A stretch of DNA of 64,000 bases from Anaerolineaceae bacterium (GTDB lineage: Bacteria; Chloroflexota; Anaerolineae; Promineifilales; Promineifilaceae): NCBI GenBank assembly GCA_002699125.1, contig PABI01000080.1, forward strand, positions 1 through 64,000, in the 5' to 3' direction. Below are positions 35,938-44,503 of this stretch, piece after piece; the stretch's first letter is position 1; each line of letters starts with the position of its first letter. The notes beneath the pieces were generated by a model, which saw only the letters and a program-made list of their open reading frames with translations, was not told the DNA's origin and did no database searches. Made by a program: the position numbers and the translations under genes.

Positions 35938-38082
35938 TTAATCATCGTCGATTGTGAGCGTATAGCTGGCAGCTTCGCCGAAGAACTCCTTCACCACAAC
36001 GCTCCAACGACCATCGCTCATGATAGGGTAAGCCAATACCTGTTCAGTTTCCCCTGCCTGGGCCGCATCAATGGACCAGATCTGATTTCCCTCCGGATCA
36101 TACACAATAAACAGCAAATCAGATTCGCTGCTTTCGGGAACCAGCTCAATATCGATCACATCGCCGTCTTCGGCCTCAAAATACCAGACGACTGTCTGGT
36201 TGGGTTGCAAAGTCCCCGATTCGGTGGCACCGTAAGTGAGGGTGCCCACAACGTCTGGTGCGGCTACCTGATTGGCGCGCAAAGTAATCTCATACCGGCC
36301 CGATTCGCCAAAGAAGTCCCGTACCAAAATCAGGTATTGGCCGTCCTCCGGCAGCACAAACTCAATCATCTCAGGTTCGCCGGTCAGTAAATCATCTTGT
36401 TCTGCCAGTCGGTTCACATTTTCATCCAGCAGCCAAATGTCCAGGTCTAGATTGTTGGTCAGCGGATTAACGGTGATAAATAGTTCGTCTCCGGCTTTGC
36501 CCGTGAAAAACCAGGCGTGGGCTTCATTTTCGCGCAGCGTTTCCTGCGCCGTCTGCCCAAAAATGAGGTCGCCGGCATCGTAAAAGTTAGTCGTGCTGTC
36601 GCCGCCTTCATCCAACGATAGCGAGTAACTACCACCTTCCCCGGCAAAACTGCGCACCAGGATCGAATACTCGCCCGTGAGTGGCAGCGCCAAACCGGCG
36701 ACGACTTCGGCGTCGCCGCTGAAGCCTTCATCCAGCGCTGCCAGCCGGGTCCCGTCGGGACCGTAAATATCCAGAATAGCATCAAATTGGTTCTCTGGCG
36801 TAAGCACAATGCTGACCAGTTCGCCCGCGTCCCCAGAAAATGTCCAAACGTGCTGCGCGCCACGGGTTAAGTTGCTTTGAATTGTCTGGCCGGGTGCCAG
36901 CCGTCCGCCGCCGCCAAAAAGTGGCTCTTCTGTCAGAACCAGGCTCAGCGTGTAACGGCCACTGTCGCCAAAAAACTCGCTCACTTCCACCACGTACAGG
37001 CCGCTGACTTGCAGCAAATTGTCGATCATGATTTCGGTGCCCCCAGCGTAACCATTGTCGATACGGGTAACGGTTTGCCCAGTGGGGCTGATCAAAGTCA
37101 GAATGAGATCGATATCTTTGTTGTCTGGGCTAAGGGTGAGATTGGCGTAGCGTGGGCCGGGCAGGCTAAATGTCCAGACGTCTTTCACGCTGGCTTCCAG
37201 ATCGCCATTCACTAAATCTTGCTGCCCCAGGCTGCCCAGCACGTTAGCTGACCCATCCTGAATCACGATATTGGCATAGATATTGTGCAGGACGATGCTG
37301 CTGGCCATTTTTTCAAACGTGTCCTGGTATTGGGACCACTGCTCGGCCGTGGCGCTCATAATGAACAGGGCCTGGGTTTGCTGGCTGATGGTGCCGGCCA
37401 GGGCAGTGGTGAAGAGGTAAATGCGGGTGCGCATGTTGCTGCCGCTGGCGTTAAAGAGCAGAGGGGCACCTTCGAGATCGATATAGGAACCGGTGACGGC
37501 CCCGCCTGCGCCCACGGAGGCCGTTACGGGTGCCGCTTCGGTGACGGGGGTGCGTTCGGCATCGGTGCTGAGATTGGTTGCCAGCCGGTTGAGGGTTGCC
37601 TGGGGTGTGTTTGGTGGCAGGTCCAGATGGGCGATGAGGCCCGCCACATAGGCGCCATCACCAATGGCTTTGCTGCCCAGCAGGCTGTTGCCGGTGCGTT
37701 CTGAGTTGGCCAGAAGCATGACGGTGATGCCGAGTTCGTTGGCGGTTACGGCCGTATCCACCTGACCCGAAAGATTAATCCAGCTGGGCGGAGCCAGCAG
37801 CTGTAACCCCGTCGCCGGATTGCCAATTTGCTGCCAGCCGGCAAAAGCAGGGCTGGTGGGCACCGGGCTGGGGGGCTGTGGGGGCGGGCTGGTCGCCGCC
37901 GATTTGGTGGGGATGGGTAAGGTAGCCGCCTGATTGGCGTTGGCCTCAATGGGAACATCGGTCGAGGCAGGTGGTGATTCTGCTGTGGGTAGCTCCCGAT
38001 CATCTTCACTCACTGGTTTGCAGGCCACCGCTGTAACGATGACCAAACCAATGAATAAGCAAGACCAGTTGGTTTTACGCAT
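35938..38082 (-). CDS. Lipoprotein with four PPC-type beta domains (714 aa)
   Basis: ATG 38082 has AGGAGGAG just upstream and yields a lipoprotein signal (MRKTNWSCLFIGLVIVTAVA then C). After a Pro/Thr/Ser linker there is an alpha/beta region (about 90-260: GWQQIGNPATGLQLLAPPSW) and then four tandem pre-peptidase C-terminal-like domains, each starting with a phrase such as QHVWTFSGDAGELVSIVLTP, AHAWFFTGKAGDELFITVNP or VVWYFEAEDGDVIDIELVP and ending in GRYEITLR, GSYSLSLDEG or similar. Each has Asp-rich turns that may bind calcium. It has no protease domain, so it is probably a surface or binding protein. Its stop is six bases from the convergent gene at 35931. Confidence 0.87.
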   Translation of the reverse strand: MRKTNWSCLFIGLVIVTAVACKPVSEDDRELPTAESPPASTDVPIEANANQAATLPIPTKSAATSPPPQPPSPVPTSPAFAGWQQIGNPATGLQLLAPPSWINLSGQVDTAVTANELGITVMLLANSERTGNSLLGSKAIGDGAYVAGLIAHLDLPPNTPQATLNRLATNLSTDAERTPVTEAAPVTASVGAGGAVTGSYIDLEGAPLLFNASGSNMRTRIYLFTTALAGTISQQTQALFIMSATAEQWSQYQDTFEKMASSIVLHNIYANIVIQDGSANVLGSLGQQDLVNGDLEASVKDVWTFSLPGPRYANLTLSPDNKDIDLILTLISPTGQTVTRIDNGYAGGTEIMIDNLLQVSGLYVVEVSEFFGDSGRYTLSLVLTEEPLFGGGGRLAPGQTIQSNLTRGAQHVWTFSGDAGELVSIVLTPENQFDAILDIYGPDGTRLAALDEGFSGDAEVVAGLALPLTGEYSILVRSFAGEGGSYSLSLDEGGDSTTNFYDAGDLIFGQTAQETLRENEAHAWFFTGKAGDELFITVNPLTNNLDLDIWLLDENVNRLAEQDDLLTGEPEMIEFVLPEDGQYLILVRDFFGESGRYEITLRANQVAAPDVVGTLTYGATESGTLQPNQTVVWYFEAEDGDVIDIELVPESSESDLLFIVYDPEGNQIWSIDAAQAGETEQVLAYPIMSDGRWSVVVKEFFGEAASYTLTIDDD

Positions 38083-38266
38083 GAACACTCCTCCTGTTCT
38101 CTCCTCTCGTAGTGCGCAGCAATGCATGGCGTACCCGGTTTGCTTGCTTTTGTCCACTTAATGATATGTGCAAGCAATTGATCGCCAACAGATACGGGTA
38201 AACGCGGCAGAGCGATTGGAGAAGGGTAGGCCAAATCAGGCAGAACCAAAACTGCCTGCGCCTTGA

Positions 38267-39706
38267 TTATGAGCTAGGCACTCTCCAGTCGTTGCCGATG
38301 ATGATCAAGATATCGTAGTCGCCGTCGGGATTGTTGCCGCTGCTAACGTTGAGCGGTGGTACATGCATCAACTGAGTCAGGTAGCGGCTGGTGTTGGGGT
38401 ATGATCCATAGGTGATGATTTGGGAGGTGAGGTAGGTGGAGGCGTCGGCATTGCCAACTTCGGTGACGTTAATGCCAAACGATTGTAAATATTCCTGCGT
38501 AGCGCCGGCCAGGCCAAATTCGGCCGTGCCGTTGAGCACGGCGACGCGCGCCTCTTCGGCGGCCATGAGTGCAGGAAGGTTTTCAATAACCGGCGTGGGA
38601 ATAGCCGGGGGGGCAAACAACTGGTCTCTGAGCTGACGGATATTTTCGCGTACAGGCACCAATACCTGACGGCCGTCTGGCGTTGTCTCGTTATAGACAT
38701 AGTTATAATCGAGAACGGCCGTGCGAATGCTGTCTCGCGGAATATCTTGGACCAGTAGGGCCAACTGAATGGCCTCATCCAGCGTCATGTTTGTGCGTAC
38801 ATTTTCTTGCGACGTTTGCCACAGTTGGGGTGCCTGGGCAATGAGCTGCGGCAGATTGTTCAGATCTAGCACCTGCTGGCGTACGGCCAGGATGACTGCC
38901 TGCTGCCGCGCCGCCCGATCGACATCGCCACCAAACGTAGCGCGGGTACGCGCATATTTCAGCGCTGCTTCACCATCTAAATGTTGTTCGCCTGCTTCAA
39001 TAGAAAAAGGATCAAAACCATAGCACCGGTCGGGGTAATCTGGGTCGTCAATTGCTTCGGGCACATCAATGTCGATGCCTCCGATCAAATCAACCACCTC
39101 TACAAATGCATCAAAATTAACGGCGACATAATAATCAAGTGGTACCCCTAACAGTGTCTCAACAGTCTGGACAGCCAATGCCTGCCCACCACCGGGATAT
39201 TCATAAACTTCGCCTAAATAATTGGCTTGATTAATGCGGTCTACACCAAAATCGGGAATCTCTACCCACAAATCGCGCGGCATTGACAGAACGGCCGCAG
39301 ATAACCCCACCGGATCAATCGTTAAAACCATCATGCTGTCTGTATGCGTAGGGCCAGTTTCTTCACACCGTTGGTCGATGCCCATTAACAAAATGGAGAC
39401 ACGGTTTTTCCCGTCCCAACGGTGGAAGGCGTCTGTAGATAAGATTGGGTTTGAATCGTTGTTGTTTTGGATAGGTTCAACGTCACTGCTGGGAGCAGGC
39501 AGCTCCTGAGCAGATTCATTGCTGCTGCTCGGATTGGCAAAGTCAGGGTTAATCACTTCCAGAGAGGAAACGGTTGCCTGAACTGTTTGGTACAGCCAAA
39601 CCGAACTGCCAATGAGCAAAATAAGGATGCCCAACCCCAGGAGCGATACGGCCCAAAGCGGTAAACGGACCCGAGGCGGGTTACGACGAGATGAATTGGA
39701 TTTCAT
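38267..39706 (-). CDS. LytR-CpsA-Psr family envelope polymer ligase (479 aa)
   Basis: A basic N-terminus and one helix (about 16-42) are followed by the LCP domain (about 95-290): VSILLMGIDQR, DSMMVLTIDPVGLSAAVLSM, PRDLWVEIP, RINQANYLGE, DYYVAVNFDAFVEVVDLIGG and EAALKYARTRATFGGDVDRA with the conserved Arg and Asp residues. A LytR_C domain is at the end (RVAVLNGTAEFGLAGATQEY). LCP enzymes transfer lipid-linked glycan polymers onto peptidoglycan. It fits the envelope-glycan theme of the GT-C genes, one of which is divergent at 39848. Confidence 0.93.
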   Translation of the reverse strand: MKSNSSRRNPPRVRLPLWAVSLLGLGILILLIGSSVWLYQTVQATVSSLEVINPDFANPSSSNESAQELPAPSSDVEPIQNNNDSNPILSTDAFHRWDGKNRVSILLMGIDQRCEETGPTHTDSMMVLTIDPVGLSAAVLSMPRDLWVEIPDFGVDRINQANYLGEVYEYPGGGQALAVQTVETLLGVPLDYYVAVNFDAFVEVVDLIGGIDIDVPEAIDDPDYPDRCYGFDPFSIEAGEQHLDGEAALKYARTRATFGGDVDRAARQQAVILAVRQQVLDLNNLPQLIAQAPQLWQTSQENVRTNMTLDEAIQLALLVQDIPRDSIRTAVLDYNYVYNETTPDGRQVLVPVRENIRQLRDQLFAPPAIPTPVIENLPALMAAEEARVAVLNGTAEFGLAGATQEYLQSFGINVTEVGNADASTYLTSQIITYGSYPNTSRYLTQLMHVPPLNVSSGNNPDGDYDILIIIGNDWRVPSS

Positions 39707-39847
39707 ATCTTTTTGCGCGTTCCATGCCGGAATGGCGTAGGCGATTATAACATAAAACCATAAGGCGACGTCAAAAATTGATTTGGCCGGCAGCGTGTGC
39801 TTTGCTTTGACGGCCTCAGGGGGCTACTCTATAATGCCCCTCTTGTG

Positions 39848-41866
39848 ATGAAAAGATACCAAAAGTGGCTCCCTGTTTTGCTTGTTTTGCTGCTGGCATT
39901 TGGCCTTCGTTTGGTCGCGTTAACCGACATTCCCCCTGGACTGACGCACGATGAGGCCAATCATGGTCGAGAAGCAGTTGGCATTTTGCGGGGCGTGTAT
40001 CTATTTGTTTTTCCCCTCAATTATGGCAGCGAACCACTCTACAGTTACACGGTTGCCGGCAACATGTGGCTGTTCGGTGAATCGCTGTTTGCCTTACGAT
40101 TTGTTAATGTTTTATTCAGTGTTTTCACGATTGGGCTGAGCTTTTTATGGGTGAAACGCCGTTTTGACCAGACGACGGCGCTGGTAACGGCCGTTCTCCT
40201 CACCATCATCTTTTGGCCCCTAGCCTCAGCACGAGAAGCGCTGCGGGCGGGGATGCTGCCCTTTTTTATGGGAACGGCCGTCTGGTTCTTCTGGCTCCTT
40301 TTAGACGAGGTAGAAGAGGAAACCTCTCCCCAGCGCCGCCGCTGGTTCCTGGCTGCTGCCTTTGGTATTTGCGTGGCCGTCACCCTGCACATTTACCTGG
40401 CCGCGCGGGTGGCCTGGCTCGTCTTTCCCCTCTTTTTACTCTACCTGGCCTGGCAAAAGCGAAGCCTGTTTCGCAAAAGTTGGCAGCCTGTGTTGGCTGG
40501 ACTACTGCTGGCGGGTGTGCTGGTGACGCCACTCTTTGTCTATCTGGAGCAAAATCCTTACGCGCTGACGCGCTTGAGCATGTTAGACGCGCCGCTGGCA
40601 AATATCCGCAGCGGCAATTGGGGGCCAGTCTGGCAAAATTTCAGCGCGGCGCTGCTGGCCTTTATCTGGCCCGGCTACGGTGACCAGTTCCTGGCCTACA
40701 ACATTCCCGGTCGGCCTGTGTTTGATGCAGTGACGGCCGTTTTCTTCGTTCTAGGCATTGGCGTTTGTTTGTGGCGCTGGCAACGGCCGTCATACACATT
40801 TGTCCTTCTCTGGTTTGGCGTGGGTATCCTGCCTTCGCTCATCACCGGGCCGACGGCCAACACCACGCGCAACCTGGCGGCGCTGGTGCCGGTGTTTATT
40901 TTGCCGGCGATTGGCTTTGCTACGGCCGTAAACTGGCTCAAAACCCAAATCAAACCGCTGCCCACCTGGCTGCCGGCAACAATTGCCGCCGTCTGGCTGC
41001 TTTTTGCCGGCTGGCACAGCGTCAACGACTACTTCATCACCTGGGCCAATGAGCCCGACGTGCGCAGCGCCTACCAGGTTAATCTGGTAGAAACACTGGC
41101 CTATCTGGAAGCTAACGATTCAGACGAACCCGTCCTGCTTTCCACCGTTTATCCTGGACCAGCGCACGATCCCTCTATCAATTTGGTGCTCACTGGCGAC
41201 GAGGCGAGCAAGCGCTGGGCCGATGCCCGCTGGGCGCTGGTGGCTCCCGGCGGCCAAAGTAGCCGGGCGCTGATTCCCGCCTCTACGCCGCCCCATTCGC
41301 TGTTTGCCCAATGGCTGAAGCCGCGCCAAACGGTCCAGATGCGCCCCGACGACCTTGACCCCAACTTTACCGATTACTGGCTGGATGCGGCGCAATTGCA
41401 GGTGTGGATTGAGGAAGCGCCCACTTCGGCTGCGCTCAGTGCAGGCGTGGCCAACTTCAACAATGCCCTCACCCTGCACCACGCCGCATGGCTCAATCCC
41501 GTGGCTCCCGGCGAAACGGCCGAACTGCTCCTCATCTGGCGCGTGACCGATCCGGACCGGGTGGGGCCAATTGTGCCGCCCGCCTTTACCACCGACGTGG
41601 TCATGTTCACCCAGGTTTTGGATGAGGCCGGCGTGCCTTTTGCCCAGCGCGACGCATTGGATGCGCCCTCCTGGGATTGGCAAGCAGGGGATGTGATCGC
41701 TCAAATTCATCCGGTAAACATTCCGGCCGAGACGCCGCCCGGCAGCTACCAGGCCATTGTCGGCATTTATGATCGGCTGTCTGGGGATCGGCTGCCGGTG
41801 CTGGCTGAGGATGGCGAGGTGGTGGGGGATTTTACGGCCGTGCCCGTTCTGGAAGTTGGCAATTGA
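39848..41866 (+). CDS. ArnT/PMT-like membrane glycosyltransferase with C-terminal soluble domain (672 aa)
   Basis: ATG 39848 (MKRYQKWLPVLLVLLL) starts the first helix. The first external loop is PPGLTHDEANHGREAVGILR (D35, E36), followed by YGSEPLYSYTVAGNMWLFGE, the two hallmarks of the GT39/GT83 class. About eleven helices reach residue 430; the last 240 residues are soluble and beta-rich (YWLDAAQLQVWIEEAP, LLIWRVTDPDRVGPIVPPAF, IVGIYDRLSGDRLPVLAEDG). It probably glycosylates a lipid or protein outside the membrane. Transcribed divergently from the LCP gene. Confidence 0.83.
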   Translation: MKRYQKWLPVLLVLLLAFGLRLVALTDIPPGLTHDEANHGREAVGILRGVYLFVFPLNYGSEPLYSYTVAGNMWLFGESLFALRFVNVLFSVFTIGLSFLWVKRRFDQTTALVTAVLLTIIFWPLASAREALRAGMLPFFMGTAVWFFWLLLDEVEEETSPQRRRWFLAAAFGICVAVTLHIYLAARVAWLVFPLFLLYLAWQKRSLFRKSWQPVLAGLLLAGVLVTPLFVYLEQNPYALTRLSMLDAPLANIRSGNWGPVWQNFSAALLAFIWPGYGDQFLAYNIPGRPVFDAVTAVFFVLGIGVCLWRWQRPSYTFVLLWFGVGILPSLITGPTANTTRNLAALVPVFILPAIGFATAVNWLKTQIKPLPTWLPATIAAVWLLFAGWHSVNDYFITWANEPDVRSAYQVNLVETLAYLEANDSDEPVLLSTVYPGPAHDPSINLVLTGDEASKRWADARWALVAPGGQSSRALIPASTPPHSLFAQWLKPRQTVQMRPDDLDPNFTDYWLDAAQLQVWIEEAPTSAALSAGVANFNNALTLHHAAWLNPVAPGETAELLLIWRVTDPDRVGPIVPPAFTTDVVMFTQVLDEAGVPFAQRDALDAPSWDWQAGDVIAQIHPVNIPAETPPGSYQAIVGIYDRLSGDRLPVLAEDGEVVGDFTAVPVLEVGN

Positions 41867-41983
41867 GAGGACTACAGTGAATTTTAGAACTAAACGAATG
41901 GAAAGCATCCTGGAGAAGTTCGCTGTTTACTCCAATTCGTTGTTGGCATTGGTGTAACAAATTAAATGTATTAGTCAGTCAAT

Positions 41984-42286
41984 CAGAATGGCTCAGAAAG
42001 TTTTTGTTGGACTAAATAGGCTGATTTGGCTATGAGTTGTTCGTAATAGTTTCGGCCGTTTTCAATTTCGCCGTCAATTTCATCTTTATGATCGAAGTAG
42101 TAAGGAATGGCAGCATAAACGGCCGCTAACGGCAGATCATAGGTAACTGCAATTTCATCCAGAGATCCCCCAGGCGGAAATGGCTTATCACAACGTCAGA
42201 CACAATGATACGTGTTCCGGTAATTCGTGCTTTACCAGCACGAATCCCAACTGTTCTTCAATATGCTTATCCAGAACCAGTTCCAT
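41984..42286 (-). pseudogene. DUF433-family antitoxin-like gene broken by a frameshift
   Basis: On the minus strand GGAGG precedes ATG at 42286, which starts MELVLDKHIEEQLG. After CAGTTGGG the frame shifts: reading on in the next frame gives IRAGKARITGTRIIVSDVVI, then SHFRLGGSLDEIAVTYDLPL, AAVYAAIPYYFDHKDEIDGE and ends at TGA (41984-41986). This is the characteristic DUF433 sequence of type II antitoxin-like proteins often found with a DUF5615 PIN-like toxin. One base appears missing at about 42245-42249; in the original frame translation stops after 32 residues. No DUF5615 gene follows. Confidence 0.88.
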
Positions 42287-42374
42287 TGATCAAGCCTCCA
42301 TATCACTGCTGTCGCAGCATAACACAAACCGACACAACACCGTTTCAATTGAAATTAGACGCAAAGGTAACATA

Positions 42375-43355
42375 TCAGCGAATTCTGGAGACTAATTCTG
42401 AGGTTAATTCCTCTAGATTAACATAATATTTCTCGACGAGTGCAGTGTTTAGCCGTGCGAGAAAATCGTTTAAGCTATACGTGATCTGCCCAAGCGTAAA
42501 GCGCGTTGTTTCTTCATACACCTGATTTATTGCGCCAATAGTCCAACCATCATTTTGGCGTTTTATCCAGACTAAACCTACATCCTCAAACTCTACAGAT
42601 TGATAGATAAAGTCCTGGTTCTCTGCCTTGGCAAGCCAGTTAAGCAGGTAGGCAGCCAATTCTACCAAGCAGAACTCACTTTCATAATACAGCTGGTTTC
42701 CCTTAATGATGATCGAAAAGTCAGCGACAAATCGATGCAGGTTACGGGAGTTTCGAGGTAATCCTTCACCATCAAAATACAACTCTCCAAACGTTAGTTC
42801 GATGTCCATCAAGCTAGCTCCAGTAAGCAGAGCATACCCGTCCTTATATGCCTGTATTCGTGCGGCTGCATCTTTGTTTTGGGGTGAGCTCCAACGTTTC
42901 GAGTTCTTAATTTCAATTAAGATCGCTTCTGGGTTTTCCTTTTCTTCCAGGCAATCCATAAGACCATAAAGCCGACCATCAACTTCAAGAAGCGCCATTC
43001 GCAAGTAGAAAACAATTTTAGACGGGGCACCAGAATTGGTCGGAAAAGATTTGTCCTGCCAATCCGGTACATTGTAGATTTGTTCACACATATCAAAGCC
43101 TGCCTGAATCCCGGCAAGAAAGACCTGATCATCGCAATCAGGATTCCAGGTATGAAGGGTGTATTGTTGAATTCGCAAAGGGTAAGATTTATTATGGCGA
43201 ATGTGCTGGATATGATTATGCAGAGCAGTTACGTCTCCCCCCGTCTCTAAAGCGTAGACGACAGCTTCATCCATTGCTGCCTTTTTCCCTTTTACAAAGG
43301 CAATTTCTCTTTCCAACTGTTGCCAATTCTGTTCCTGGTTTTGTTGAGCAGACAT
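42375..43355 (-). CDS. Protein of unknown function with PD-(D/E)XK-like motif (326 aa)
   Basis: I do not recognise the full-length family. Residues about 120-175 contain VDGRLYGLMDCLEEKENPEA then ILIEIKNSKR and AARIQAYKDGYALLTG: a G-x-x-D followed by E-I-K, as in the RecB-like PD-(D/E)XK nuclease core (Asp, then Glu-x-Lys, then a helix with Gln). Residues about 200-326 look like a separate alpha/beta domain (DFSIIIKGNQLYYESEFCLV, GLVWIKRQNDGWTIGAIN). There is no ACGGCCGT in the gene, and it is next to the broken DUF433 gene, which suggests an accessory island. The start ATG 43355 lacks a clear ribosome site. Confidence 0.72.
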   Translation of the reverse strand: MSAQQNQEQNWQQLEREIAFVKGKKAAMDEAVVYALETGGDVTALHNHIQHIRHNKSYPLRIQQYTLHTWNPDCDDQVFLAGIQAGFDMCEQIYNVPDWQDKSFPTNSGAPSKIVFYLRMALLEVDGRLYGLMDCLEEKENPEAILIEIKNSKRWSSPQNKDAAARIQAYKDGYALLTGASLMDIELTFGELYFDGEGLPRNSRNLHRFVADFSIIIKGNQLYYESEFCLVELAAYLLNWLAKAENQDFIYQSVEFEDVGLVWIKRQNDGWTIGAINQVYEETTRFTLGQITYSLNDFLARLNTALVEKYYVNLEELTSELVSRIR

Positions 43356-43459
43356 GATTCAAATTCTAACACAATCTCTACGTTGCGGTGTGTCATCAGC
43401 AATGGCTTAAAATTTCCGGTGAAAATGCAGTCAAATAGCAAAATAGAAAGGTCGATTAC

Positions 43460-43488
43460 TTTACATAGTGTAACTTTTTCCGTATGAT
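43460..43488 (+). promoter_or_regulatory. Strong sigma70-type promoter giving an apparently leaderless sortase mRNA
   Basis: TTTACA (43460-43465), 17-base spacer, TATGAT (43483-43488). Transcription would start at about 43495, at or next to the ATG at 43496. No ribosome binding site is present, which agrees with a leaderless message. The alternative ATG at 43484 falls inside the -10 box and is therefore unlikely to be used. Confidence 0.7.
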
Positions 43489-43495
43489 TGGGCGC

Positions 43496-44503
43496 ATGAG
43501 CAACCAGCCACACCCCGACAACTTATCCGTGCAGGAGCTGGAGCAGCTACTTTATCGCAAAAAGCACGCCCTGCGCCGCCAGCGCTTGCAGCGGCTCAAG
43601 GAAGAAGGCCGCGTGGTCGACGTGGCCGGTGTGCCGCCACCCAATCCGCAGCCGCCCGTGCTGCCGCGCCCGCAGGCTGCCCCCAGCGGCGCGCTGCGCC
43701 ATTATCAGCTCCAATTTGAGGATGAGCCGGAGCCGGAACCCGTTGAGTTATCCACTGCTGAAACAAATGGGAAGGGAAACGGCCGTACCCTATTCAACCG
43801 TCTCCTATTCCTGGTAGAGGTAGGGGCAGTGGTTGGCCTGGTGGTGGTGCTGCTCAATCTGTGGGGCACCCAACGGGAGCTAAACCAAGAATTGAACCAG
43901 GTGCAGCAGTCCCAGGCTTCGGCGCTCAGTTTGCCCACGCCAACGGCCGCACCGCTCATTGATCTGGTGGTTTTGCCTACGGGACATCGCTACATTGAAG
44001 GTCGCTCGCCTGAGCCGGTTGAATCCGGCGACATCCCGGCCCATTTGCTGCCGGCGATGCAGGCGTATAAACCGCCGCCGCTGCCCACGCCTGGCCCGGA
44101 ACAGCCGCGCATTATCGAAATTCCCGGTATTGGCGTCAATGCCCCCATCGTGCCCGGCGTGTACGATTGGGAGCAGCTCAAGCGCGGCGTAGGCCACCAT
44201 ACCGGCTCGGCCCTGCCCGGCGAAGATGGCAACATGGTCCTGGCGGCTCACAATGACATTTACGGCGAAATTTTCCGCGATTTAGACGAACTCTCCCCCG
44301 GCGACGAATTTACCGTTTCCACCGGGGCGCGCGCCTACACGTACGTTGTGACCAAGATCGAATTTGTGGAGCCTACCGAAGTTGAGGTGATGCAGTCCAC
44401 CAACCACGCCAGCGCCACGCTTATCTCCTGCTGGCCTTACCGCATTAACACCCAGCGTATCGTCGTTTTTGCCGACCTCAAAACCAACGGCCCCTCCTCC
44501 TAG
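43496..44503 (+). CDS. Sortase, class D/E-like (335 aa)
   Basis: ATG 43496 is set by the promoter. A long charged N-terminal region (LEQLLYRKKHALRRQRLQRL, Pro-rich linker) is cytoplasmic, one helix (about 105-130) follows, and the C-terminal 140 residues are the sortase domain: RIIEIPGIGVNAPIVPGVYD, LAAHND (catalytic His), TLISCWPYRINTQRIVV (catalytic Cys and Arg). It would anchor surface proteins, yet no LPXTG-type substrate is seen in this window. Its TAG stop shares CTAG with the stop of the convergent hypE. Confidence 0.92.
   Translation: MSNQPHPDNLSVQELEQLLYRKKHALRRQRLQRLKEEGRVVDVAGVPPPNPQPPVLPRPQAAPSGALRHYQLQFEDEPEPEPVELSTAETNGKGNGRTLFNRLLFLVEVGAVVGLVVVLLNLWGTQRELNQELNQVQQSQASALSLPTPTAAPLIDLVVLPTGHRYIEGRSPEPVESGDIPAHLLPAMQAYKPPPLPTPGPEQPRIIEIPGIGVNAPIVPGVYDWEQLKRGVGHHTGSALPGEDGNMVLAAHNDIYGEIFRDLDELSPGDEFTVSTGARAYTYVVTKIEFVEPTEVEVMQSTNHASATLISCWPYRINTQRIVVFADLKTNGPSS

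Noticed and set aside
41899-41958. Short frame MESILEKFAVYSNSLLALV as a possible toxin remnant
   Set aside because: Nineteen residues without family resemblance; no ribosome site. The region is better read as non-coding DNA after the GT-C gene.
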